Shown: piece after piece, positions 18,691 to 28,008 of the stretch
Numbering within the stretch: the stretch's first letter is position 1
How the letters are laid out: each line of letters starts with the position of its first letter
The notes under the pieces: model-generated
Databases searched by the model: none
Told to the model about the DNA's origin: nothing
Seen by the model: only the letters and a program-made list of their open reading frames with translations
Program-made: the position numbers and the translations under genes
DNA from: Qipengyuania aurantiaca
Lineage (GTDB): Bacteria > Pseudomonadota > Alphaproteobacteria > Sphingomonadales > Sphingomonadaceae
Direction of reading: 5' to 3'
Length of the DNA stretch: 64,000 nucleotides
Assembly (NCBI RefSeq): GCF_019711375.1
Contig: NZ_CP081295.1
Span: forward strand, 1,488,001 to 1,552,000

Positions 18691-18903
18691 GTGATGGAAA
18701 TGGATGACGAGAAGGAGCAAAACGACCAGACGGACTGGAAGGGTCTACGAGAGATCGACCGTGCCATCTTCGAAAATCGGCGTATGGAATACAGTTGGAA
18801 GAAGGCTCTAGCAGATCCTTGGGAACGACGCGGACTCTGGCTACTTGGGCTGGTCGTCGTCGCATTTGCGGCGTTCGTCATCCTGCAGGATTTCGTGCTG
18901 TAG
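18691..18903 (+). CDS. small single-pass membrane protein
   Basis: 70 aa if started at the GTG at 18691; ATGs at 18694 and 18700 are equally possible. The N-terminal two thirds is charged and soluble (DEKEQNDQTDWKGLREIDRA), followed by one hydrophobic segment (LWLLGLVVVAFAAFVILQDFVL) that ends at the C-terminus, giving a probable N-in anchored protein. Its stop codon TAG (18901-18903) directly touches the stop codon of convergent traG (18904-18906). Function unknown; possibly linked to the transfer element. Confidence 0.55.
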   Translation: MMEMDDEKEQNDQTDWKGLREIDRAIFENRRMEYSWKKALADPWERRGLWLLGLVVVAFAAFVILQDFVL

Positions 18904-21615
18904 CTATCTATTGCTCCATTCTTTGACGTCGTCTGCAGCTTCCTCACTCGCGCCCGTGGCACCTTCCGTCTGGCGATCAAGATAAGTTCGCACGGTTCCA
19001 ATCCTGCCACGACCCTGTCGGCGCACCCGCTCGACCTCATCTGTGATGCCAGACCGATCAGGAGTATCGGGCATTGAGGGACCACCCGCAGAACCCACGG
19101 CTCCTCTTGCGCGTACCTGCTCAGCACTTCCGATCCCGGGGCGGCTGACAGGAGCGAAGTCCGGCAGCGAAAGGTCGGCTTCGATGTCGTCTTGCAGGCG
19201 ATCAGCATAGCTCTCGACAAACCGCGATTGCAGCTGCTGGCCGCGGGCGCTCATCTGGAACTCGATGTCGTCGAACCGAACCGGCCCGTAATAGTCGCGA
19301 TTGGCTTCCATCTCAGCCATGCCCCATTCGCGATAGGCCTGGCTCAGGTTCAGCGTGCCTGCGGCGCTGTTGGCCTCGTACCAGCTGGCCTGGTTCTCGA
19401 GGCGGCTGGCCATCTCTTCGGCACGACGCGCCTCTCGCGTATAGCTTTCGGCTTCTGTCAGCGATCGGCTGAGACCCGACGAACTGGTCGACACCTGCGA
19501 TACCGAGCTCGAGCTCGTCTCGCGCAGGAAGCCTTCACGCGTGTTCGACCAGTTACGGCTATCCGAAAGCTGCCGCAGCGTGCCCATGATCCTGCCACGG
19601 TCTTCCGAGGCGATCCCGATATCGCTGTCGGTCCACGACTGATTTCGGCCACCGCGGACGCCAGCCTGCGCGTTTAGTACTCCGCCTTCGGCCTTTGCTC
19701 CGGCTCCTGCTTCGCCGTTAAGGAACCAAGAAATAGTAATGTCGTCTGACGCGCGCCGCGACAGGCCAAACTGCTGCTGGAGTGTCCTAGAGGCATTGTC
19801 GACTTCGCTGAATGCCGTGCCGATGCTGTCGTTCGTGCCGACGCCGCTGACCGTGTCGGAGCTTTGACCCTGGCTGTAGGCGTTGCGGATCTCGCTGAAC
19901 CGGGTGAGCGCAGAGCTCGTCGATTGCTGGGCGAGGTTGGCATAGGTCTCGCTCTGCGTCCGGCTCTGGCTCGCCATCGTTCCGAGGCGGCCGGTGAAGT
20001 CCTGCCCCAGTGTCGGCGTGAACGGATAGCTTGAATTCGGGACAGCAGCGAACTCGCCATCGGGGAAGCTGGTAGTCTGCGTGCCGCTATCGCTGAAACC
20101 ACGGGTCTGCGTGGCGCCATAGGCGATGTTGGGGGCAAGATTGCCCTGCGCAAACTGGCGGGAAAACACCGTCGAATTGTCGATGTTCGAGTTGCCGAGT
20201 GAGACATTGCCGGTGCTCGCTTCGCGCGAGGCTTCCTCGGCCGCGTTCTGACTCGGGTTGAGATAACTCGTTGCCTGGCCCGAAATCGCCAGCGCACCAC
20301 GTGCCACCCCACCGGCAAGGAACGGGATCGAGGCGACAAGATAGCCCGCCAAGATGCCGATATCGCTGTTGACGTCGCTCATGCCGGCAAAGGTCGCGAG
20401 GCTGAGGCCTGTGCTGCCGCCAGCGGCGGTGACATCGCCCGCGCCTTTGAACATCAGGATCATGTGCAGGATGACGAAGAGCGGTCCCCACGCCGCAAGG
20501 TAGAAGAAGCCGGTGACGTAACCTCTCAATGCAACGGGTCCGGTCCGCGGCATCAGGAACAGCGGAAACAGGACAGGAAACAGCGCGTAGAACACTACCG
20601 TCAGCACGACATTGAGGATCGGGACCCATTTCATCGCGTTGTGCGCGATCGAGGAATAGGTCCGCTCGGTCTGAATATCGGCCCGGGTCTGCGCGAAGAC
20701 GTCGATGCTGCCGGTGCCGCTCGCCCCTGCAAAGCCGTGCATGGCCTGGTTCATGGCATTGATCGTCAGCACCTGGCGGAAAATGTCGCTCGCGCTGCGC
20801 GAGATGCCGGTGAGATACTGATAGGCAATTGGGAGGTCGGCCATGAGCTTGGCCTTGGCGAGCGCTTCGGTCTGGCGTGGATAAAGCTGACGCCCCGCGA
20901 CAAGCGTCATCTCGTCAATGAGGCTCGCCCATTGCCCCGACAGCGCGGTGTAGGCTTCGCGGCAAGTGATGATCGAGGCCGTCACGCTGTCGTCGGCCTG
21001 CCGGGTCAGGAATTTCTGCGCGCGCGCCGCGCTGCCCGGTGCAATCGTCGCCCAGATGTCATCGCTCTCGGACAGCTCCTTCATCGAGTAGCGGCCGAGC
21101 AGCAGATCGTAGAACACGCATTGCCGGACATGCTCGTCGAAGTTCGCAGCAAACTCCGGATCGGAAATGCGCAAGCTGCGCGTCGATTCAAGCAGCCGTG
21201 CGCCATAGATCATGCCGTTCTTGGAGTAGTTGAGGTCGTCCGGCAGGCCGAAGACGAGCTCGGCCGAGCGGGTCAGATAGTCCCCTGCCTGGCTGGTGAA
21301 GCTTGCCATCAGGGCGAGCCCGAGCGGGACATTGGCCACGGTTGCCGGTGCAAGGCTGGGATTGACCCGGTCGGTCACATGGACGTCCATGCGCGGCACC
21401 ATCAGACACATGTAAATGAGCGTCGCGCCGAGGAACCAGTTGAGCCATGCGCGCCAGTCCTGGTTGAACGCGACCACGATGACCGCGAGCACCATGCCCA
21501 TCACCAGCGCGACCTGAATGAGGCTTTTGTAGCCGCCAGCACCGGTCCAGGCGGCAACGGCGTTGAGGACATTGACGATGTACTCGCCGCCACCGACCGT
21601 GAAAATCTCGACCAT
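18904..21615 (-). CDS. traG: conjugal transfer protein TraG (F-type)
   Basis: 903 aa. The N-terminal ~450 residues hold several hydrophobic segments (AWLNWFLGATLIYMCLMVP, VLTVVFYALFPVLFPLFLM, GFFYLAAWGPLFVILHMILM), matching the TraG N-terminal domain that acts in pilus assembly and mating-pair stabilisation. The long hydrophilic, Ser/Gln-rich C-terminus matches the periplasmic region which in F contributes to entry exclusion specificity and stabilisation. F TraG is 938 aa, so length fits. It is the last gene of the leftward tra operon, 12 bp after traH. Confidence 0.9.
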   Translation of the reverse strand: MVEIFTVGGGEYIVNVLNAVAAWTGAGGYKSLIQVALVMGMVLAVIVVAFNQDWRAWLNWFLGATLIYMCLMVPRMDVHVTDRVNPSLAPATVANVPLGLALMASFTSQAGDYLTRSAELVFGLPDDLNYSKNGMIYGARLLESTRSLRISDPEFAANFDEHVRQCVFYDLLLGRYSMKELSESDDIWATIAPGSAARAQKFLTRQADDSVTASIITCREAYTALSGQWASLIDEMTLVAGRQLYPRQTEALAKAKLMADLPIAYQYLTGISRSASDIFRQVLTINAMNQAMHGFAGASGTGSIDVFAQTRADIQTERTYSSIAHNAMKWVPILNVVLTVVFYALFPVLFPLFLMPRTGPVALRGYVTGFFYLAAWGPLFVILHMILMFKGAGDVTAAGGSTGLSLATFAGMSDVNSDIGILAGYLVASIPFLAGGVARGALAISGQATSYLNPSQNAAEEASREASTGNVSLGNSNIDNSTVFSRQFAQGNLAPNIAYGATQTRGFSDSGTQTTSFPDGEFAAVPNSSYPFTPTLGQDFTGRLGTMASQSRTQSETYANLAQQSTSSALTRFSEIRNAYSQGQSSDTVSGVGTNDSIGTAFSEVDNASRTLQQQFGLSRRASDDITISWFLNGEAGAGAKAEGGVLNAQAGVRGGRNQSWTDSDIGIASEDRGRIMGTLRQLSDSRNWSNTREGFLRETSSSSVSQVSTSSSGLSRSLTEAESYTREARRAEEMASRLENQASWYEANSAAGTLNLSQAYREWGMAEMEANRDYYGPVRFDDIEFQMSARGQQLQSRFVESYADRLQDDIEADLSLPDFAPVSRPGIGSAEQVRARGAVGSAGGPSMPDTPDRSGITDEVERVRRQGRGRIGTVRTYLDRQTEGATGASEEAADDVKEWSNR

Positions 21616-21627
21616 GCTGCCTGACCC

Positions 21628-23064
21628 TTATGGAACGATGGAACGGGATTGCATCCCGCGCGACCAGTCGAGCGCGGCGGCCATCGAGGGCGACATCGAA
21701 GCCGCAAGCATGTTCTCGATCATCGCGGTTTTCTCGATGATCTGCATGATCGCCGAGACCCGCGCCTGTCCGGTCGCTTGTCGCTGGGCGAGGCTTGACC
21801 GGACCTCGGCGACCTGAGCGCGCCAGATCGCAAGCTTGGCTTCATCGGCCGCGATGAAACTCGCCATCGAGCGTCCGGCCTCAGCTGTGATGCGTTCGAG
21901 GATGGCATAGAGGAGATCGATGCTGGCAATCTCGGCCAGCGTGTCGCGGTCGTCGGTGGCCATCCCGCGTCCATAGGCCGCCTGCACGGTGAGGATCTTG
22001 TAGAGCGGCACCGATGCCACCTGGAGCAGCTCCTTCTCCTCGTCGCCGATCGCGTTATCGCTGCGGATGGCCTCGACCATGCTGCCTATGAGCCGGGCAA
22101 CGCGCGGCCGGATGGCCTTCGCGCTCAGGAGGCTCATCTGCTGGAAAGTGGGATTGAGGCACTGGTCGGGTTCGTCGCACTGGAACACCCGCACCGACTG
22201 GCCTTGCGTCCCGTCGAGCAGCGCGGTGACGAGCGTCGAGGAGGCATCGCCTGCGAAAGGCACGAATTTTCCTGGCTCGTCATCGCGGGGCGGCACGTAG
22301 ATCACCGTGCCAATGAGCGTCATCGCATATTCGGCGAGGTCACGGTCGAAGGTCCCGCCGGGGTTGAAGAAGGCGCTCTTTTTGAGGACGTGCCAGGTGT
22401 AGTTGCGCGCGACGCCGGGATTGACGTCAGCATATTCAGTGCCGGCGCTGTCATTGGTTGAAGCGCGTTGTCCGCGTGTGCCGCAGCCATGCTTGGCTGC
22501 GGCGTAATCCGTAAAGATCCCTTCCGAATTGCCGATCGCCTCGCAGATCGCCTTGTCGGCCAGATCGCCCTTGGGCCAGATGCCGCCGACTAACCCTTGC
22601 GCCATCTCGCAGGAGTTGATCGAGAGATTGTTCATGAGCTGCGCCTTCTGGCTGAACTCCTGCATGATCTTCGAGCATTCGGGGCAGACCGTGTCGATCG
22701 CGAGGCTGAAGGCGAACCCCACCGCATTGTTCGCGACGGCCTTCAAGAGCGCGACCATCTCGCTTGCGTTGATGAAGGAGAAGGACCCGGCGAAGATATC
22801 GATACCGCCGCAACCAGCGCGGGCACGCGGCAGCTGGAGATTGGCGATGTTGGTCGTCTTCTGCGGGAAGCGCGTCCAGACATTGCCAAGGCTGTAATAG
22901 CCCGCCGACTGGCCTTCGAACGCGCTCGGCCCGGTGACATTGGCCGCAGCACCCATGTCGTCCATGAAACGGTCCATGCTGTCGCCGACGTTTGCGGCGA
23001 CGGGGGACGCGACCATGCTGGCGGCAGCTATGCTGAGCGCTGCATTGCGGATGCTAGTAATCAT
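21628..23064 (-). CDS. traH: conjugal transfer protein TraH
   Basis: 478 aa from the ATG at 23064, which exposes a signal peptide (MITSIRNAALSIAAASMVASPVAANVGDSMDRFMDDMG); a longer frame upstream reads through traF in another frame and is not credible. The body matches TraH: GPSAFEGQSAGYYSLGN, paired cysteines (RAGCGGIDIFAGSFSF; CPECSKIMQ) and C-terminal coiled coil. TraH is a periplasmic/outer-membrane-associated F-pilus assembly protein working with TraF, TraU, TraW and TrbB/TrbI. The start overlaps the traF end by 11 bases. Confidence 0.92.
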   Translation of the reverse strand: MITSIRNAALSIAAASMVASPVAANVGDSMDRFMDDMGAAANVTGPSAFEGQSAGYYSLGNVWTRFPQKTTNIANLQLPRARAGCGGIDIFAGSFSFINASEMVALLKAVANNAVGFAFSLAIDTVCPECSKIMQEFSQKAQLMNNLSINSCEMAQGLVGGIWPKGDLADKAICEAIGNSEGIFTDYAAAKHGCGTRGQRASTNDSAGTEYADVNPGVARNYTWHVLKKSAFFNPGGTFDRDLAEYAMTLIGTVIYVPPRDDEPGKFVPFAGDASSTLVTALLDGTQGQSVRVFQCDEPDQCLNPTFQQMSLLSAKAIRPRVARLIGSMVEAIRSDNAIGDEEKELLQVASVPLYKILTVQAAYGRGMATDDRDTLAEIASIDLLYAILERITAEAGRSMASFIAADEAKLAIWRAQVAEVRSSLAQRQATGQARVSAIMQIIEKTAMIENMLAASMSPSMAAALDWSRGMQSRSIVP

Positions 23065-23884
23065 GTCCGGCTTCCTTCGAGGTGAGGAGGTAGATGCGGT
23101 CCTGCAGCTCGTCGGCCGAGAGCACGCCGTATCCGATCGGGATCGGGCGTTTTGCCACGCTGTCCCACAGCACGAGCGCCGGGGTGATGCCGGGCTCGAG
23201 CCCCATGCGTGGACGCTGGCCGCTTTCGACCTTGTAGCCGGGGAAGTGCCGGGACGGTCCGCCATCGGTCGAGATCGCCCGGACAGTGATATGCCAGCGG
23301 TCCGCTACCGAGCGCACGATCGGGCTCATCACTTCGCAAGCGCCGCAGGTCTGGGCGAAGAAGTAGAACAGGCCATAGCGTTCGGAGAGCCTGGCCATCA
23401 CCGCATCGCGGTCGGCAGCGCGCGCGTCCTGCCATTGCTTCTTGGCGAGCGCGCCGACCGGTCGTTCGAGCGTGTAGTCGAGCTCGGGATCCTGCCAGAT
23501 CGCGCGCTGCCAGACATCGGAGAACAGCGAAGCCCGGTCGAGCTGCGCACGCTGGAAGCGGATATAGGCGGTAACGTTTTCCGGCGTCGGATAGAGGATC
23601 GCGCGCGCCTTGAGTTCGCGCAGTTCGCCCGTGACCGCATCTAGCTCCTGCGTGGCGATTACCTGGGCCGGTGGCTGCGCCTCCTGCGGCTCCTCTGCCG
23701 GGACCGGCCTGACACAATAGAACCAGTAGCCGAGCCTGCGCTGCTCGCAGTAGAGGCTGTCTGCCGAGGCAGCTTGCTCTGCCTGGCGCGTTTCCTGGGC
23801 ATTTGCCGGAACGAGAAGCAGTGCAGCGAGAATCATGTTCAGTGCTGGGAGGGCCAGCATCGGCAGTGATTGGCGGCGCATCAT
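23054..23884 (-). CDS. traF: conjugal transfer protein TraF (thioredoxin-like)
   Basis: 276 aa with a signal peptide (LPMLALPALNMILAALLLVPANAQ). The N-terminal part has the TraF features YWFYCVRP and the helical ELKARAILYPTPENVTAYIRFQRAQL; the C-terminal half is a thioredoxin fold with an intact CGAC active site near residues 178-181 (FFAQTCGACEVMSPIV). F-plasmid TraF lacks a CxxC, so here redox activity in folding of disulphide-rich TraN, TraU or TraH is plausible. Starts with tandem ATG codons (23884, 23881) overlapping the traN stop by 4 bases. Confidence 0.92.
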   Translation of the reverse strand: MMRRQSLPMLALPALNMILAALLLVPANAQETRQAEQAASADSLYCEQRRLGYWFYCVRPVPAEEPQEAQPPAQVIATQELDAVTGELRELKARAILYPTPENVTAYIRFQRAQLDRASLFSDVWQRAIWQDPELDYTLERPVGALAKKQWQDARAADRDAVMARLSERYGLFYFFAQTCGACEVMSPIVRSVADRWHITVRAISTDGGPSRHFPGYKVESGQRPRMGLEPGITPALVLWDSVAKRPIPIGYGVLSADELQDRIYLLTSKEAGHDY

Positions 23885-25614
23885 TGGCCACTCCTTGCGT
23901 AATAGTCTTCGATTTTCTGCTGGATGAGGATGCTGGTCTCGAGCTCGTCGGGGAGCCGTGCAGCCTCGGTGAACTCGGCATAGACTTCGGAAAAATCCAT
24001 CTGGCTGAGGTCGAGCCGGGCGAATTCGTCGAGCGTGAACCCTTCGCACTGCTCTTCCTTGGGCTTGTCCCAGGGCTTGGGCAGCTGGCGGCGGCCCTGT
24101 TCCTGCAGGATCCGCGAGAGCTTGCTCTCGAAGCAGCAGTAGACCTTCTTCTTCGTCAGGCAGACGCCGAGGAACTTGTCCGAACAATAGGTCCCGACAT
24201 AAGCGCACAGTCCCTGCGCATCGCGTTCGTGGAGCAGCACTTCCTCGCGGTTGCAGCCGAGCGCGACCAGCAGGCTGATGCCGGGAATGAGCGGGAAGCC
24301 CTTGCCTTTGCAGCAGTTGAGCACGCCGAAGACCTTGGAGGAGCAGGTGTTGCGCGTGCCGCGGAACAGCGTCAGCGTCTCAGGATCGAACTGGCCGCGG
24401 GCCTCGTCCATCGCATGGAGCGCGGTGACGGCATCCTTGAACTCGTCGTTCGCAGTGCGCTCGATCGTCTCGCAGCTGCCGTCGATGCAATAAACATCGC
24501 CGTCGCAGACATACTGGGTGGAGCTGTCGGTCCCGGGAAGCGGGCACTCGTAGATGCGCTCCCAGGTCTCGCAGGGGTTTTCGTCGGTAAGGCATTCCTC
24601 GCGGACAAAGCGGCAGGTGCCCTGGCTTTCGATATCGGAGCAGTCGGTCGCCGCTTCGCGCGCAATGCAGGTGTAGCTGCGTTGCCATTCCCAGCAGGGC
24701 CGTGTGACAGCGACGCCATCGACCACGCGGGTCTGCGGATCGGTATCGGTGCAGATCTCTGCGTCCAGCGTGCAAGCGCTATTGTCCGCAAGACCTGTGC
24801 ACTGGCTTTCGTCCGGGGTCGTCGTGACGGTGGTCGCGTTGGTAATGCGGTAGGGCGTCTGCCCCGCGACCTGTTCGTCGCAGGTCAGCTCGGTCAGCGG
24901 ATCACCGGGCTCGGTGCACCATTTGCGCCCGCCGGACCAACCCCACTGCAAGCAAGGATCGTCCCGGTGTCCCGTAACCCGGCAAAGAGCGCCTGAAAAC
25001 TCTTCACAATCCGGCTCACCTGACAGGTTGAAGCTGCCCAATGGGCTGCAAAGGTAATGATACTGCGGTCGCTGGCTGACCCTGGCGACGAGCGGCACCG
25101 AGCATTGGCCTGCCGACTGATCGATCCGTGTGCCCGTATTGCAGGTCGCGGTATAGGTGCCCGCCGAGCCCGAACCAGGCGGCAGCGGAACGCACGATCC
25201 CTGGCTACCCGAAATTGCCATGCCGCTGGTGTAGTCGAGCGGCGTCTCGTTGATCGCGAGGCTGCGGGCAATCACCTCCTCGATCTCGTTCGGCTCGAAC
25301 CTTGCGCGATTGGCCATGCTGTCGCGGATCGTCCGCATCGGCGTGCTGGTTGTGGCAGCGCTGCGCCCGCGGGCCTCGATCTGGTCGGGATCGCGCGCAA
25401 GATCCTGCAGGTCGCGCGTCGCCTGCGGATCGAAATTGGGAACGCGCGCTGCGTCAGGACTGGTCGTTGCGGCATCGCGCGCTTCGCCCAGTAGCTCAGT
25501 GGCAAAGTCCTTGCCGTCGGCCCTTGCTGCATCGCGGGTCTGAGCGTGAATGGAAGCCGCGCTTGTGAGGGCGAGAAGTGCGGCAAGGAGATTGGCGAGG
25601 GTTCTGCCGATCAT
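23881..25614 (-). CDS. traN: mating-pair stabilisation protein TraN
   Basis: 577 aa from the ATG at 25614, giving a signal peptide (MIGRTLANLLAALLALTSAASIHAQ). It is strongly cysteine-rich from about residue 130 onward (for example CRVTGHRDDPCLQWGWSGG, CEGFTLDEF), as in TraN, the outer-membrane protein that recognises recipient surface proteins. The C-terminal region (NTCSSKVFGVLNCCKGKGFPL ... YCSDKFLGVCLTKKKVYCCF) is the conserved TraN tail. Overlaps trbC and traF by 4 bases each. The variable N-terminal half probably sets recipient preference; that is inference from F TraN. Confidence 0.92.
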   Translation of the reverse strand: MIGRTLANLLAALLALTSAASIHAQTRDAARADGKDFATELLGEARDAATTSPDAARVPNFDPQATRDLQDLARDPDQIEARGRSAATTSTPMRTIRDSMANRARFEPNEIEEVIARSLAINETPLDYTSGMAISGSQGSCVPLPPGSGSAGTYTATCNTGTRIDQSAGQCSVPLVARVSQRPQYHYLCSPLGSFNLSGEPDCEEFSGALCRVTGHRDDPCLQWGWSGGRKWCTEPGDPLTELTCDEQVAGQTPYRITNATTVTTTPDESQCTGLADNSACTLDAEICTDTDPQTRVVDGVAVTRPCWEWQRSYTCIAREAATDCSDIESQGTCRFVREECLTDENPCETWERIYECPLPGTDSSTQYVCDGDVYCIDGSCETIERTANDEFKDAVTALHAMDEARGQFDPETLTLFRGTRNTCSSKVFGVLNCCKGKGFPLIPGISLLVALGCNREEVLLHERDAQGLCAYVGTYCSDKFLGVCLTKKKVYCCFESKLSRILQEQGRRQLPKPWDKPKEEQCEGFTLDEFARLDLSQMDFSEVYAEFTEAARLPDELETSILIQQKIEDYYARSGQ

Positions 25615-26363
25615 GGCCGTTCCTCCCTGGAGAGCTGGCGCAGGTGGAGGCGGGCAAGCTCGGCGCCCGGACCCTTGCCCGAGGCAAAGATCTCGAGGAC
25701 TTCGCCCACGCTGATGTTGCCGGCGATACGGTCGTGTGGCGGCACCTCGCTGGTGCAATCGAACCCGTCGCATGGGCTAAACTCGGTGCTCAGCATGACG
25801 AAACTCGGTGCGGCCTCGATGTTGAAGGCGCGAAACAGCCGCGGATCGATGCCGAGCGAACCGGCCGCGTCGCGGGTGCTCCAGATGGCGGCGAGCCGCT
25901 TCTTGAACGCCTCGCTGGTTCCTTGCGGGAAACCGCGCAGCACGGTGACGCCTCCCGCCCTGGTCATGTCATGGACCAGTGCTTTCAGCGCCTCGGGCGG
26001 CATCGACAGGCTGGCAAAGGCAATGAAGCGCGGGGCTCCCCCGAGCGATGCCTTCTCTGCGGCGGCTTGCCCCGCGATCATCGCTTCGAAGTCGAGGACG
26101 GCGTCGGTCTCGATTGCCTTGATGGTGTCCGCATAGGCCGCGCGATTGGCCTGCGCTTGCGTCTGGATAGCTTGTGCATCCTCGGTCAGTGCCTCGGCGC
26201 GTTGGCGGACATTGGTGCTGAGCGCCTGCGCATCGTCGGCGTGTTCGGCCGCACGCTCGCGGATCGCTTCGAGGTCGATGCCTTCGGGCGCGCTCTGGGC
26301 GAGAGCGAGGCCACCAAGGGTGACGGCAAGGCCGACGGGCAAAAGAAGGAGGTGTTTGGTCAT
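25611..26363 (-). CDS. trbC: F-type pilus assembly protein TrbC
   Basis: 250 aa with signal peptide (MTKHLLLLPVGLAVTLGGLALAQ), a coiled-coil stretch (IRERAAEHADDAQALSTNVR and onward) and a C-terminal thioredoxin-like TrbC_Ftype domain (FIAFASLSMPPEALKALV, GGVTVLRGFP, AAPSFVML). TrbC is a periplasmic factor essential for F-pilus assembly, partnering TraW. I chose the ATG at 26363, where it overlaps the traU stop by 4 bases; upstream frame continuation runs antiparallel to nothing but lies inside traU. Confidence 0.9.
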   Translation of the reverse strand: MTKHLLLLPVGLAVTLGGLALAQSAPEGIDLEAIRERAAEHADDAQALSTNVRQRAEALTEDAQAIQTQAQANRAAYADTIKAIETDAVLDFEAMIAGQAAAEKASLGGAPRFIAFASLSMPPEALKALVHDMTRAGGVTVLRGFPQGTSEAFKKRLAAIWSTRDAAGSLGIDPRLFRAFNIEAAPSFVMLSTEFSPCDGFDCTSEVPPHDRIAGNISVGEVLEIFASGKGPGAELARLHLRQLSREERP

Positions 26364-27373
26364 AGCGCGCAGCAGTTCCGCTTGCGCCAGACGAGGTATC
26401 CCATGTCTTCTCCGATGGCGGGGATGACCTGTCCGGCCGATTGAAAGGTGGTGGAGGCGCCGATGGGCGGGCAGGCATAACGGCCCGAGGTCGCCGGGTT
26501 GGGGTTGGTGGCCTGGAAGCGGTATTGCTGCTTGCGCATCACCGGCATCAAATATTTGCCGCACAGGCCCTTGGACCCCATCGTCCCCCAGGAGACGAGT
26601 TCGCGGTGGAGCTTGTAGGCAAAGCGCGAGAGCACGAGCCGCGAGGCCTGGACGTGGCCGATCGAGGCCGAGACATTGCCGTTCATCGGATACATCGACC
26701 CCTGGCAGCCCGCACACCAGAACATCTCGTCGATCGGCAGCTTCGCGGTCGAGGCGACGCAGTCGGCCGCACAAGCGGCGAGCGCCAGCGGGTTGGCGAA
26801 GAGCACGGCTTCGGGGTTGATGATCGCGGTGAGCTCGGAATCCTGCCACAGCGGATCGATCTCGGAGATGTAGAGAATGTCGATCGAGCCCGATTCCAGG
26901 CACAGGAAATCGGCGACGATCTCCATCCAGTAGATCAGCGGATAGGCATACCAGTGGACATGCCAGCTCGAATAATACTGGCTCGCGCCGCCCACCGCCG
27001 ATGGACCCGAGATCGAGCGGAAGCCGATATCGAAGCCCGGATCGAGTTTCATGCCGCCGAGGTTCACGAAGCACCACGGCTTCATGCTGACATCGGCAAG
27101 CCGCACGGGTTCCCAGAAGCCCATCGCGATCCCGGGCCTCAGACCGCACAGGCACACCGGCAGGTCGGGGTTGTCGGGATCGGGCCGGCTCGACGGCCAG
27201 ATGTCCAGCCCGCCGATCGAGATCGGGAACAGGCACGACCAGCAGATGTCGGTGATCGGGTTGACGAAGCTCCCGGTGCAGCGGCCGGGACCGGCATCGG
27301 CCATGGCAGGCGTTGCGGTGGCGAGACCAAGAATGGCGGCCAGAACGAGCGCCAGCTTTCTTAAGTGCGTCAT
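26360..27373 (-). CDS. traU: conjugal transfer protein TraU
   Basis: 337 aa, signal peptide MTHLRKLALVLAAILGLATATPAMA, then the highly conserved TraU sequence: CTGSFVNPITDICWSCLFPI, PVCLCG, FWEPVRLADVSMKPWCFVN, QYYSSWHVHWYAYPLIYWME, WCAGCQGSMYPMNG, and the C-terminal KYLMPVMRKQQYRFQ. Many paired cysteines suggest disulphide bonds in the periplasm. TraU is needed for DNA transfer more than for pilus formation. Four-base overlaps with traW and trbC. Confidence 0.95.
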   Translation of the reverse strand: MTHLRKLALVLAAILGLATATPAMADAGPGRCTGSFVNPITDICWSCLFPISIGGLDIWPSSRPDPDNPDLPVCLCGLRPGIAMGFWEPVRLADVSMKPWCFVNLGGMKLDPGFDIGFRSISGPSAVGGASQYYSSWHVHWYAYPLIYWMEIVADFLCLESGSIDILYISEIDPLWQDSELTAIINPEAVLFANPLALAACAADCVASTAKLPIDEMFWCAGCQGSMYPMNGNVSASIGHVQASRLVLSRFAYKLHRELVSWGTMGSKGLCGKYLMPVMRKQQYRFQATNPNPATSGRYACPPIGASTTFQSAGQVIPAIGEDMGYLVWRKRNCCAL

Positions 27374-28008
27374 TGGGCTGCCCTCCTTTTCGGTGGCAGC
27401 GCGATTTCGCTGACCTCGAGCAGGCGGCCCTGCTGGCGCACGCGTGCGGGCACCGACCTGATCCCGAACCTTTCCGTGAGTTTGCCGCCCTGGTCGAAAT
27501 AGAAGCGGCGCTGACGGGCCTTCATCAGCTCGAGCGGCGCGCCCTTCACCAGGATCAGCTTGGCATTGGCGTCCTGCTTGAGCGCCCAGGAGAGCTGGTC
27601 GGGATCGTCGCCGTCGAGGAACAGGAGATCGGCGCGAAGGCCGACGCTGTCGAGCGGATTGACCCTCGTGCCAGCGGCATGGATCAGCTCGCCTTTTGCC
27701 CCGCGGATGTCGGCAGCGAGCGTGATCGTCGGATCGAAGTGCCAGCGCCGGGCTTCGCTGGCCCGGACGATCCCGGCGACGGGGTCGGGCCGGCCCACCC
27801 GTGCGATCGTGCGGCGCTTCAGGTCTTCATTGAGCCGCGCGGTCTCGCCCGAACGTTCCATCTGCGTCAGGCGGGAATGAATCTGTTCGAGGAGGTCGCG
27901 CTCGATCACGGGAAACACCGTGCCGCGCTGGCCATAGTCGCGCGCCAGCGCCTCGGTAGGGCAGAGCAGGACTGCAAGCAGGGCCGCAGGGAGGATGAGC
28001 TTGCTCAC
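27370..28008 (-). CDS. traW: conjugal transfer protein TraW
   Basis: 212 aa from a GTG at 28008 that gives a clean signal peptide (SKLILPAALLAVLLCPTEALARDYG) and a 4-base overlap with the peptidase gene. Recognisable TraW features are GTVFPVIERDLLEQI near the mature N-terminus, DPTITLAADIRG and LLFLDGDDPDQLSWA, RFYFDQGGKLTERFGIRSVPARV. Periplasmic F-pilus assembly factor that interacts with TrbC. Confidence 0.92.
   Translation of the reverse strand: MSKLILPAALLAVLLCPTEALARDYGQRGTVFPVIERDLLEQIHSRLTQMERSGETARLNEDLKRRTIARVGRPDPVAGIVRASEARRWHFDPTITLAADIRGAKGELIHAAGTRVNPLDSVGLRADLLFLDGDDPDQLSWALKQDANAKLILVKGAPLELMKARQRRFYFDQGGKLTERFGIRSVPARVRQQGRLLEVSEIALPPKRRAAQ

Noticed and set aside
20464..21624. 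386-codon plus-strand frame opposite traG
   Set aside because: Antisense shadow; no signal, domain or ribosome-binding site of its own.
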